A stretch of DNA of 64,000 nucleotides from Hermatobates lingyangjiaoensis. Its lineage: Eukaryota > Arthropoda > Insecta > Hemiptera > Hermatobatidae. The stretch lies in the NCBI GenBank assembly GCA_026182355.1, contig JAPFBL010000381.1, forward strand, positions 30,001 to 94,000, in the 5' to 3' direction. The position numbers and the translations under genes were made by a program. The first letter of the stretch is position 1. The number at the start of each line of letters is the position of its first letter. Shown piece by piece: positions 10,229 to 19,919 of this stretch. The notes beneath the pieces are model-generated. The model worked only from the letters and a program-made list of their open reading frames with translations, had not been told where the DNA came from and made no database searches.

Positions 10229-10473
10229 AAAGATTTCACATAAAACTCGTGAAATAACAATCAATGATCAAACCACAATAAGAAATGGGAAAACAAGACT
10301 AAGATCATTCAACCGTAACAAGCGGTCTTCGTCAGAGTCAAAAACCCAACTGATGGGTTTTTTATACCTCACCCAACCATCAGTTGGGTTTTTGACTCTG
10401 ACTAAGACAGCCTGTTATGGTTGAAAGATCTTAGTCTTGTATTTCCATTTCTTATTGTGGTTTGATCATTGAT
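10229..10473. mobile_element. Family A palindrome
   Basis: Full outer arms (AAAGATTTCACATAAAACTC at left), core CTCTGACTAAGACAGCC with GAAAGATCTTAGTC on the right arm, and GGGTTTTTTATACCTCACCC at the centre. Confidence 0.88.
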
Positions 10474-10496
10474 ATATATATATATGTGTATATATA

Positions 10497-10607
10497 AACT
10501 AGAATTTAAAAAAGAACACATAGAAAGGAAACCACTGAACTCACTACTATATTTTGATATCCTCGTCTTCAGGAAAAGAAGTGAATCGCTCCAAAGGCTC
10601 ATAACGA

Positions 10608-10612
<5 letters not shown>
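10497..10612 (-). mobile_element. Single arm of family E
   Basis: Nearly identical to the left arm at 8749-8880 and joined on the right to a long (TA)n tract that runs to 10720. Confidence 0.8.
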
Positions 10613-10652
<40 letters not shown>

Positions 10653-10669
10653 TATATATACTATACTAT

Positions 10670-10721
<52 letters not shown>
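10613..10721. repeat. (TA)n microsatellite
   Basis: About 110 bases of TA with a few interruptions, lying between a family E arm and a family A palindrome. Confidence 0.95.
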
Positions 10722-10724
<3 letters not shown>

Positions 10725-10873
10725 AAACCACAATAAGAAATGGGAAAACAAGACTAAGATCTTTCAACCGTAACGGTACGTAACCGTAACGTACGGTTGA
10801 AAGATCTTAGTCTTGTTTTCCCATTTCTTATTGTGGTTTGATCATTGATTGTTGTTTCACGTGTTTATGTGAA

Positions 10874-10884
<11 letters not shown>
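10722..10884. mobile_element. Family A palindrome lacking the hairpin core
   Basis: Arms meet at ACGGTACGTAACCGTAACGTACGGTTG near 10775-10800 (given here only as a position: the centre is itself a small inverted repeat). The core with CTGACGA has been deleted. Flanked by (TA)n. Confidence 0.85.
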
Positions 10885-10922
<38 letters not shown>

Positions 10923-10927
<5 letters not shown>

Positions 10928-11071
10928 CAAACCACAATAAGAAATGGGAAAGCAAGACTAAGATCTTTCAACCGTAACAAGCGGTCTTTGTCAGAGTCAA
11001 AAACCCAACTGTTGGGCAAGACAAAGATCTTAGTATCGCTTTCCCATTTTCTTATTGTGGTTTGATCATTT
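10923..11071. mobile_element. Family A palindrome, asymmetric
   Basis: The left arm retains the full core (minus-strand CTCTGACAAAGACCGC); the right arm has lost it and restarts at AAAGATCTTAGTATCGC. (TA)n on both sides. Confidence 0.85.
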
Positions 11072-11091
11072 ATATATATATATATATATAT

Positions 11092-11292
11092 AAGGTAAGG
11101 TGGCTGCACTGCGTATCATTGTATCGCGCCAGTTTACATCGGCCAGTGGACGCATTTACGTCTCCGTTCCTTCATTCTTTCTCCTTTTATTTTATTTTCT
11201 TTCTTTCTACTCTCCTGAAGACGGCAAGACGCCGAAATAATCGAGATTCGTGAGTGTTCGTCCTTTTTCTTGTGTCCTCTAGCTGTAACTTT
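11092..11292 (+). mobile_element. Single arm of PLE family N
   Basis: Contains CTCCTGAAGACGGCAAGAC, GCC, GAA, ATAATCGAGATTCG, a hammerhead-like core, and ends GTAACTTTAATTATATA. The reverse arm of the same family is at 34885-35042. Confidence 0.8.
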
Positions 11293-11295
11293 AAT

Positions 11296-11328
<33 letters not shown>

Positions 11329-11329
11329 A

Positions 11330-11412
11330 TATCTGTGTGTTGCTTTACTTCGTATTTGAGCTGATTTGCGTCCAGTTTGGATCTTTTTTTTTCGAATTTT
11401 GAGCTATATATA
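11330..11412 (+). mobile_element. Terminal piece of family O
   Basis: Shares GAGCTGATTTGCGTCCAGTT and TTTCGAATTTTGAG with the fuller copy at 59008-59182. The core has been lost. Confidence 0.65.
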
Positions 11413-11539
11413 TAATTATATAGAATATATAATATAAAATAATATAATATGATGAAAGACGTTGTATAAGTGACTTCCTTGACTGTTGCGATAGCAATGC
11501 TTTACTAGCCTGATAATTAGTCATTAGATAGTGGACACG

Positions 11540-11765
11540 TTGAGCACTTGATCCTCTCGCAACCTTCTCCCACTCACATCTATATTGATTTTACCTTTAT
11601 CGCTTTTTACACACATTCTCTATCTCTCACTCACTTTGTCTCATTAGCATTCTCTTTCCATCTTGGTTTGACTTTGCCTTGTTCATTCCTTACTTATCGC
11701 CCGTCCACCACTCTCTCTCTCTCTCTATCTATCTCTCTCACATTCTCTCTTTGACATTTTTTTTC
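11540..11765. repeat. CT-rich degraded simple sequence
   Basis: Degraded CT/CACT runs without a clear unit, ending against (TA)n at 11780-11813. Confidence 0.6.
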
Positions 11766-11775
11766 GAATTTTTTC

Positions 11776-11814
<39 letters not shown>

Positions 11815-11815
<1 letters not shown>

Positions 11816-11935
11816 CGTTTCACGGTGAATTACAAACACAGAACTAAGGAACAAACACACTTACTGTCTCTAATTTTCGGTTGAACCGTCATCAGTAGAG
11901 TTGAGATAGGAACACCAAGCACACTTGTGAAGCGA
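11815..11935 (-). mobile_element. Single arm of family C
   Basis: Matches 9340-9425 (ACGTTTCA with CACTTACTGTCTCTAATTTT and the mirror of CTGATGACGG). It is followed by CT-rich sequence to 12115. Confidence 0.8.
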
Positions 11936-12188
11936 CGGTTGGTCTCTTTCTTACTCTCTCCCCGTCTTTCGCAATCTCTCTCTCTTCCTCTTCTCTCTCT
12001 CTCTCTCTCTGGCTTTTTCTCTCACTTCCTTTCTTTCTCTCTCTCCCTCCCTCGCTCTCTCTCTCTCTCTGACTCTCACTCCCTTTTTTATACAACTCCT
12101 CTCTTTCTCTTCTCTCATGTCATGTGGATGTAGATTAGTATTCAATGTGGATAGTCAATTCTTCACGAACACTATCTTCTTCTCCTCG

Positions 12189-12191
<3 letters not shown>

Positions 12192-12242
<51 letters not shown>
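12192..12242. repeat. (TA)n microsatellite
   Basis: Pure TA tract next to the perfect palindrome that follows. Confidence 0.95.
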
Positions 12243-12246
<4 letters not shown>

Positions 12247-12549
12247 TGTGTTCTCTAATCGGGGTTCGGTCAATTTTCCAGGATAAAAAATCAAACTCTC
12301 GTTGCCAACGTTTCGGTTTTATTTAAAACCTTTTTCATAGGCCTACAAACAAAGGATAATAAGAAATCACATATCAACAGTTGATATGTGATTTCTTATT
12401 ATCCTTTGTTTGTAGGCCTATGAAAAAGGTTTTAAATAAAACCGAAACGTTGGCAACGAGAGTTTGATTTTTTATCCTGGAAAATTGACCGAACCCCGAT
12501 TAGAGAACACACCTATTCTATCAAACGGCCGATATATTATTGAATCTGT

Positions 12550-12556
<7 letters not shown>
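12243..12556. mobile_element. Family B palindrome with perfect 136-bp arms
   Basis: 12243-12378 is, by direct reading, the exact reverse complement of 12380-12515, with one base between. The right arm continues to 12556 through CAAACGGCCGATATATTATT into (TA)n. The arm has CCTATGAAAAAGGTTTTAAA, then TAAAACCGAAACGTTGGC, a diverged form of the CUGANGA/GAA core. Other copies: 9088, 29630, 31198, 36455 and 59195. Such an arm pair would fold as an uninterrupted hairpin. Confidence 0.92.
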
Positions 12557-12588
<32 letters not shown>

Positions 12589-12589
12589 C

Positions 12590-12714
12590 AATGGGTTTTT
12601 GACTCTGACGAAGACCGCTTGTTACGCTTGAAAGATCTTAGTCTTGTTTTTCCATTTCTTATTGTGGTTTGATCATTGATTGTTGTATCACGTGTTTATG
12701 TGAAATCTTTTTAT
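12590..12714 (+). mobile_element. Family A right arm
   Basis: Runs from GGGTTTTTGACTCTGACGA through GAAAGATCTTAGTC to TTTCACGTGTTTATGTGAAA and (TA)n. No left arm is present. Confidence 0.85.
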
Positions 12715-12734
12715 ATATATATATATATATATCA

Positions 12735-12743
12735 CCCCCTTTA

Positions 12744-12774
<31 letters not shown>

Positions 12775-12776
12775 GA

Positions 12777-12816
<40 letters not shown>

Positions 12817-12830
12817 ACGCTCAGTCTTTG

Positions 12831-12881
<51 letters not shown>

Positions 12882-12895
12882 ACGCTCAGTCTTTG

Positions 12896-12939
<44 letters not shown>

Positions 12940-13670
12940 TTCCCCTCCTTCATTCCTCTGTTTCCTTTGCTCCATATTCTGCTCTCTCAGCCCCTCCCTC
13001 TCTATCTGCCAGTATACTCGTCATCACCGCCCCTACTCCCCTCTCTATCTCTCTCTCTCTCTTTTATTCCCCTCCTTCATTCCTCTGTTTCCTTTGCTCC
13101 ATATTCTGCTCTCTCAGCCCCTCCCTCTCTATCTGCCAGTATACTCGTCATCACCGCCCCTACTCCCCTCTCTATCTCTCTCTCTCTCTTTTATTCCCCT
13201 CCTTCATTCCTCTGTTTCCTTTGCTCCATATTCTGCTCTCTCAGCCCCTCCCTCTCTATCTGCCAGTATACTCGTCATCACCGCCCCTACTCCCCTCTCT
13301 ATCTCTCTCTCTCTCTTTTATTCCCCTCCTTCATTCCTCTGTTTCCTTGCTCATATTCTGCTCTCTCAGCCTCCTCTCTATCTGCCAGTATACTCGTCAT
13401 CACGCCCCTACTCCCCTCTCTATCTCTCTCTCTCTATTCCCCTCCTTCATTCCTCTGTTCCTTTGCTCCATATTCTGCTCTCTCACCGCCCTCCTCATCT
13501 GCCAGTATACTCGTCATCACCGCCCCTACTCCCCTCTCTATCTCTCTCTCTCTCTTTTATTCCCCTCCTTCATTCCTCTGTTTCCTTTGCTCCATATTCT
13601 GCTCTCTCATCCCCTCCCTCTCTATCTGCCAGTATACTCGTCATCACCGCCCCTACTCCCCTCTCTACCT
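12735..13670. repeat. CT microsatellite then about 127-bp minisatellite
   Basis: (CT)n to about 12935, then six units anchored on TTCATTCCTCTGTTTCC at about 12950, 13077, 13204, 13331, 13447 and 13570. The first three are essentially identical, so they expanded recently; later units carry small deletions. It lies in the long Rab3 intron. Confidence 0.93.
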
Positions 13671-13804
13671 CCTTCTCACCTGTTCTCTGTTCAAGTCTCC
13701 ACAAGTCATCCCCTCCCCTCCCCCCACACAGACACACACTTTGCTCCACCCACAACAACACTATTATTCACTACAACATACATAATATATATATATATAC
13801 TTGC

Positions 13805-13920
13805 CTAAATAAAAACGAAGTCTTGCCTACACTAGAGTTGCCGATGATGAGCAGTTTGAACATGTAGTCGAAGTTCTGGTCTGAGGCATCCTTCTGCCAC
13901 TTCGGGTCTTGTGCTGCCAT
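13805..13920 (-). CDS. Rab3: Rab3 GTPase, first coding exon
   Basis: Rab3 is the synaptic/secretory vesicle GTPase that controls exocytosis and cycles between vesicle membrane and cytosol. The exon begins at the start codon (13920) directly after the acceptor TGTTGCAG, so a 5' untranslated exon must lie upstream. It encodes [20 protein letters not shown] then [19 protein letters not shown], residues 1-39. GNSSVGKT is the P-loop (G1). DQNFDYMFK is the Rab3 family signature. The exon ends TTTAG and the intron begins GCAAGT: a GC donor, since Arg39 is completed by the G that opens the next exon at 8528. With exons at 8423-8528, 6754-6872 and 5163-5334 the frame is open for 171 codons; the family is usually about 220. 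Confidence 0.97.
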
Positions 13921-14155
13921 CTGCAACAGAAAAAGCAAAACACTTAGGCGCATGCGCAGCTATACCACTCCACTCACTAGGCACAGTCAAACAGTCCACA
14001 GCTCCACTGAGCTGCTGCCATATCAAAGACTGTACTTATATAGCGGTATGTATCAATAGATATATTTAGAATAAAATGCATTTCTACTCTCTTATACTGA
14101 TGAGGAGAGGAAAGTAGTGTTTGGGGAGAATCTACTGTCAACATTGATTACTATT
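13921..14155. other. Intron upstream of Rab3 start codon
   Basis: The sequence adjoining the Rab3 ATG ends in a normal acceptor (CTTTTTCTGTTGCAG on the minus strand). No untranslated first exon or promoter could be identified. Confidence 0.6.
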
Positions 14156-15078
14156 CTGCGTGCACAGAGAGAGAGAGAGAATGAGAGTGGGGGAGGGAGA
14201 GGGAGAGAGAGAGTAATAGAGACAGAGACCGAGATAGAGAGACAGAGAGAGGGGGGGAGAGAGAAGGAGTGCGAGACAGAGAGAGGGAAAAGAAAGAGAG
14301 AGAGAGAGGGGGAGAGGAAAGAAAAGGAGTGAGAGTCAGAGCGAGAGAGAGAGAGAGCCGAGAGAGGGAGGGAGAGAAAGAAAGGAAGTGAGAGACAGAA
14401 CCAGAGAGAGAGAGAGAAGAGGAAGAGAGAATAGAGAGGGAGAGAAAGTGGAAGAAGTGCTAGACAGTGAGAGAGAGGGGTGGAGAGAGAGAGAGAGAGA
14501 GAGAGAGAGGAACCACAGAGAGTGAGAGAGAGAGGGGGGGAGAGAGAAAAGGGAGTCAGAGAGAGAAGAGAAAGAGAGGAATAGCGAGGGAGGGAGAGAG
14601 AGAAAGAAAGGAAGTGAGAGACAAAGCTAGAGAGAGAAGAGAGAGAGAGAGAGACAATAGAGAGGGAGAGAAAGTGAAAGGGAGTGATAGACATTGAGAG
14701 AGAGGGGTGGAGAGAGAGAGAGAGAGAGGGAACCACAGAGAGTGAGAGAGAGAGAAGGGGGGAGAGAGAAAAAAAGGGAGTCAGAGAGAGAAGAGAAAGA
14801 GAGGAATAGCGAGGGAGGGAGAGAGAGAAAGAAAGGAAGTGAGAGACAAAGCTAGAGAGAGAGAGAAGAGGAAGAGAGAATAGAGAGGGAGAGAAAGTGG
14901 AAGAAGTGCTAGACAGTGAGAGAGAGGGGTGGAGAGAGAGAGAGAGAGAGAGAGGGAACCACAGAGAGTGAGAGAGAGAGAGAGGGGGAGAGAGAAAAAA
15001 AGGGAGTCAGAGAGAGAAGAGAAAGAGAGGAATAGCGAGGGAGGGAGAGAGAGAAAGAAAGGAAGTGAGAGACAAAGC

Positions 15079-15124
<46 letters not shown>

Positions 15125-15655
15125 ATAGAGAGGGAGAGAAAGTGAAAGGGAGTGATAGACATTGAGAGAGAGGGGTGGAGGGAGAGAGAGAGAAGGGGGG
15201 AGAGAGAAAGAAAGAGAGTGAGAGACAAAGACTGAGAGTGACAGAAAGAGAGAGGGGAGAGTCAGACATAGAAAGAGAGGGGAGAGAGAGATAAAGGGAG
15301 TGAGAGACAGAGAGAGAATAGAAAAAGAAAACGAGAGGGGGAGAGAGAAAGAAAGGGAGTGAGATGCAGAGCCAGAGAGAGACAGAGAAAGAGGAAATAG
15401 AGGACAGAGAGAGAGAGAGAGAGAGAGAGTGAAAGGGAGTGAGAGACAGAGACAGTGTGAGAGGGAGAGGGAAGGAGGGAGAGGGAAGGAGGGAGAGGGG
15501 ACCACAGAGAGAGAGGGAGAGAGAGCAGAGAAGTGAAAGAGAGCGAGCGAGAGAAAGGGAGTAAGAGACAGAGAAAGAGAGAATAGAGAGTGAAAGGGAG
15601 TGACAGACAGAGACAGTGAGAGAGGAGGGAGGGTGGGAGAGAGGGAGAAGGATAA
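14156..15655. repeat. GA-rich minisatellite
   Basis: Blocks of GAGAGA with recurrent spacers such as GAAAGAAAGGAAGTGAGAGA and GAACCACAGAGAGTGAGAG recur every 150-230 bases (for example 14390, 14610, 14840 and 15060). All long frames through it are low-complexity. Confidence 0.9.
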
Positions 15656-16498
15656 AGTAAATAGAGATTATATTTTCTCTATAGAATTTTCTCTATTGAA
15701 AATATATATCTATATATCAATACACTGCCTTTTTGAACGGCCTCATTTTAGAGCTAATGTACACCTGCCAAATTACAGGTTTGACAAGTGTACACTAACT
15801 ACCATATGTACAAATACCAGTTCATAGATATTATTGACAACCCTTTGAAATTTATATTCAAATATAAATGTCAGTATATTTATTTTAGTAATAAATACCT
15901 AGCTTACTACGTTTGTACAGGGAGAGATTTTTTACGTTTTATATTTTTAGTTTTTCTTTCTAAATTTCACTTTAACCTTCTTCACTTTCACTTCAGGCTT
16001 TTCTTTTTATTTATTTCTTTGCTTCAGTTCTCCCCATTTCATTACTATCACTATACGAGATGCTTCATCGTACAGCGTATTGCGAGACGAATATTGCTTT
16101 AAAATGTACATCGTATATTGAAACATTCGTATGTCGATATGTTCGTAAGTCGAGGTACAACTCTGATAGTACACAATCTTCAATCTTTTCTTTAACATAT
16201 GTTTATTCTTCATATTCAAGCATCTTCAGAATCTTCATATAATTTTTCTTTCTTTGTGTTGTCTTTGTCTTTGATTTTTTTTGTATTTGTGTAATGCTAT
16301 AGTATTTGCATAGTATATTTTAGAATTAGTTCCATTAAATATAATATAGTGTAAAAATCCTTCCATTTTATAATAAAGGAATAAAATAAATAAACAGTAC
16401 AATTAAATTAAGAGTTTAATGCTTATTTTAAAAATGGAAAGGAGAAAAATAAGCAAGGTATGTATCAGTACACTCCACGTCCTATTGTATCCTCTATA
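15656..16498. other. AT-rich DNA, no gene recognised
   Basis: Short frames rich in Phe, Tyr and Ile are present but none shows a recognisable domain. No repeat ends or RNA gene seen. Presumed intronic or intergenic. Confidence 0.5.
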
Positions 16499-16499
16499 T

Positions 16500-17756
16500 C
16501 AGAGGTTCCCAAAGTGGGTTCCGCGGAACCCAGGGGTTCCCTAACGGACTCTCTAGGGTTCCGTATAAACATTTTTACTTTCCTATAAGTAAAGTAAAGT
16601 GATCGTGAAAAAATTCGATCTCGAGATTTTGACGGAATTATATATTTTGAGGTCCTAAAAGTCGTTTTCAGAAGTTTTTTCGATGATATCTGTGTGTGTG
16701 GGTGGGTGGGTGGGTGCGTGTGTTAGTATTGCTTGTTACCACGCTACGGTCCAGAATCTTTGATGGATCAAGTTAATATTTTACACAAAAATGGGCCCTA
16801 TAGTGTAGATGATCCATATTATTTGAGAAGAATTACGTACTGCTAACACTGCCAATTCTAGAGTTTTGAAATTTAGACATTATCTTTGAGGTTACAAATG
16901 GAACAAACGAAAAATATATTCAGAATTTTATAACAAAGGGAAATATAATTTTTTCAATAAAATGTAAAACTTTTGACTTATAATTCAATCTCAAAGTTTG
17001 TGAGAGCGATACAAGCCATACCGTTTCCAGGATCAAAATGAAACTATGCTTAAAAATAGAACATTATATGGAAAATGATTTGAGATAATTTTTTTTAAAA
17101 TTACAGTCACCAAAGGGGCGTTAAAGTACGATTTCTGTTGTAAAGTTGAGTGCAGGCCACTCCAAATTTTTTTTGTGGGTATGGATATATTTTATATTTC
17201 TTGTGAATCATGAAACCGAATAAAGTTTATATCTTCAAATACCCATAAGTAGAAGTGGTCAAAATTTTATTCATATTTAGAATGAATCACTAGTCAGTTT
17301 TTGGAACTATCTGATTCCCCAATGCTTGATTATTCATACATTGCTGCCATATCCCACTTCCTACTTATGTGAAACTAGATTTTCCCTTTAAACTGCCATA
17401 GAAACCAAATACCAAAGTAGACTTAATGCTGGGGTTAACTTGAGAAACTCTCAACTATAAAGCCAAAAATGATTACAAAACAAACTCTGCGTTAAAATTG
17501 CTTGTAATTCTGTTTTATGTTTTATGCACTTGTAGAAAATATGAAAATTAAAATCTTTTAGTTTTGAATTTTTTTTTCGAAAAATACACATTGCAGTAAT
17601 ATTATTTTTTTAAATTGTTTTTAAAGCATACATACTATTTAAAAAGGCATATGAAAATATTTATATTATGATTGCATAAAATTATTAGAATCTGCGGTCT
17701 CCGGGAATGCTACTGGAACCAAAAAGGGTTTCGCGTCGAAAAAGGTTTGAACTCTG
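16500..17756 (+). pseudogene. hAT transposon fossil
   Basis: The left end CAGAGGTTCCCAAAGTGGG and right end GGTTTGAACTCTG (17756) are imperfect hAT-type inverted termini. Flanks CTCTATAT and CTCTTCCT share only part of an 8-bp duplication. At about 17344-17465 the plus strand reads LPYPTSYLCETRFSL, a stop, then TAIETKYQSRLNAGVNLR. This matches the C-terminal dimerisation segment of ZBED/Charlie-like hAT transposases (consensus type SYLCExGFS...KTKYRxRLN). An unnamed repeat (16571-17170) has been inserted in it. Confidence 0.75.
16571..17170 (+). repeat. Unnamed dispersed repeat, copy 1
   Basis: Closely matches the start of the larger copy at 17965, including CCACGCTACGGTCCAGAATC and ATGGATCAAGTTAATATTTT, a (GGGT)n run, and the terminus GAGTGCAGGCCACTCCA. 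It lies inside the hAT fossil. I do not recognise the family. Confidence 0.75.
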
Positions 17757-17769
17757 CTCTTCCTCCAAC

Positions 17770-17925
17770 CTTTAAAGTAAGTGGAATACCTTTAAAGTAA
17801 GTGGAATATCTTTAAAGTAAGTGGAATATCTTTAAAGTAAGTGGAATATCTTTAAAGTAAGTGGAATATCTTTAAAGTAAGTGGAATATCTTTAAAGTAA
17901 GTGGAATATCTTTAAAGTAAGACGA
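17770..17925. repeat. 20-bp minisatellite, eight units
   Basis: Unit CTTTAAAGTAAGTGGAATAT repeats with almost no variation just right of the hAT fossil. Each unit contains AAAGTAAGT, close to a splice-donor consensus on the plus strand. Confidence 0.95.
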
Positions 17926-17964
17926 TGTTCTATGCTTTATTTCCTATTATGTATTTACAATAGA

Positions 17965-19650
17965 TTTTTTTTACTTTACTATAAGTAAAGTATAGTGATC
18001 GTGAAAAAATTCGATCTCGAGATTCTGACGGAATTACATGTTTTGAGGTCCCAGAAGTCGTTTTATGACGTTTTTACGATGATGTCTGTGTGTGTGTGGG
18101 TGGGTGGGTGGGTGGGTGGGTGCGTGGGTGGGTGCGTGTGTTAGCATTGCTTGTTACCACGCTACGGTCCAGAATCTTTGATGGATCAAGTTGATATTTT
18201 ACACAAAAATGGGCCCCATTTAGACGAAGATCCCTATTGTTTGGGAAGAATTATGCATGATGGGAAAGTCACTTTTTTTGCCAAAAACCGTTTTTTTAAA
18301 ACATTTATTTCTCCTAAACTGATAACCCTAGAGTTTTGAAATTTTGACATTATCTTTGAGGTTACAAATGGAACAAACGAAAAATATATCCAGAATTTTA
18401 AAACCACAGGAAATATTTTTTTTTTTAATAAAATGTAAAAATTTTGACTTTTAATTCAATCTCAAACCTTGTGAGAGCGATACAAGCCATACTGTTTGAC
18501 GGACAAGAATGAAACTATGCCTACAAATAGAACATTATATGAAGAATGAGGTGAGATATTTTTTTCTAAAATTACATTCGCTAAAGGGGCGTTACAGTAC
18601 GATCTGTGTTTTCAGAAAATGATTTTTTGCCGCTAAACCGCTCGTTAAAAAATAATGAAAATTTGACCAAAAATGAAACAAAAAATTAGCAATTCATAAA
18701 AAAAAATTCATTAAGTTTCAATTACGGGAAAGAGCAATAACGATATAAAAACTCTTTGTTTACCCTAGACTAAGAGATCACCTGCTATACTTGTCGAATT
18801 TTTTGTATTTTTTTACATTGTTTACATTGACTTAGAAATTTTTTGAGCAAATCCACTGAGATAAAATTGATTTTATAAAGGAACAGTTTAAATTATTTAT
18901 TGACTTATATGAGATGTAAGAGGAATAATATTGTGCAGGAAAATGATAACACTCACTCAGAAAAAATTCGTATATATGTTATTTGACAAAGGGAAGGAAA
19001 ATGATCTTATTAAATACTAAGAAGCTTATTATTATTATTATTTTAAAGATTAAAATTTCCAGTATGATAATTCTATAAAAGACCAAAAATGTAAATGATA
19101 ATTCATAATCTGAATCTTTCGTTTAGAGATTAATAAATGTAATTATCGTACATATTTAATTAACAAATCACCTTAAAACAACATTTTCTTCGCAGTTTAA
19201 GATGTTTTTCAGAGAAAAAAATGGTATTTTCCTGTTTTAAATTTAAAAATTTTACTTTAATATTCAATGTAGAAGGATGTCAAGTAAACGATGTAAGAAA
19301 TCTACTGGCTGTTTGAACGAAAGCCATTCTCTTGTAGGAGAATAAATCATTTCAAGAAATGTTCAATTTGGTTTTTCAAAAATGTTATTACTGCTGTAGT
19401 CATACTAATGCAATTATTTGCAAATAATAAATTATCTGTGATGTACAAAAATAAGCTGATAAAATGATATATCCTTTAATCACTATCTGTACTACCTCAG
19501 GAATGAAAGGCCAATAATTATATCCCATTTAGATGTTTACGTTATGCTGAAATGGGACGTTATGTTTTATATACTCAAGAAATTTGACATTAAGTTACTT
19601 ATAGTAAAGTAGAGTGTAGGCCACTCCAGATTTTTTGACAGGTGGCATTA
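17965..19650 (+). mobile_element. Unnamed dispersed repeat, long copy
   Basis: It starts ACTATAAGTAAAGTATAGTG and ends ACTTATAGTAAAGTAGAGTG with TAGGCCACTCCAG; the two ends resemble each other. An open frame at 18151-18339 contains MDQVDILHKNGPHLDEDPYC, with no domain I recognise. Part of its interior (about 18615-18805) recurs inverted at 38815-38990. It could be a DNA transposon or composite repeat. Confidence 0.6.
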
Positions 19651-19918
19651 TGGAAAGGTATGTAATCTAAAAAGGCAGATAATAAATGCGACGGGGCATT
19701 AGAGGCTCACTGACAATGAGATGGTGTTTGTGTAAACTGCGTCACCCAGTGCAGTATCTATTTATGATGCAGCAGGCCTCCACTAGGGGCAGTACACTTG
19801 TTATTACATCAAGTCCTCTTGCAACTCGAGCAACTCTTTTATTTATTCAGTATTATTTTGAATTTTTAAACAACCCTCCTCAAATCATGGCTTATGGAAT
19901 TTATTAGAGTATATTTAA
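19651..19918. other. Short segment between repeats
   Basis: An open frame (19686-19907, plus) includes RHPVQYLFMMQQASTRGSTL. It looks like worn coding sequence, probably of a mobile element, but I cannot assign it. Confidence 0.3.
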
Positions 19919-19919
19919 A

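Noticed and set aside
10613..10721. TA tracts as promoters or origins
   Set aside because: They occur dozens of times at the edges of PLE pieces and are best explained as target microsatellites.
12676..13867. Overlapping frames of about 320-370 codons
   Set aside because: Produced by the CT tract and the 127-bp minisatellite, open in several frames at once.
15788..16242. Short Phe/Tyr-rich frames as membrane protein genes
   Set aside because: AT-rich sequence yields such frames by chance; no splice sites or conserved motif support them.
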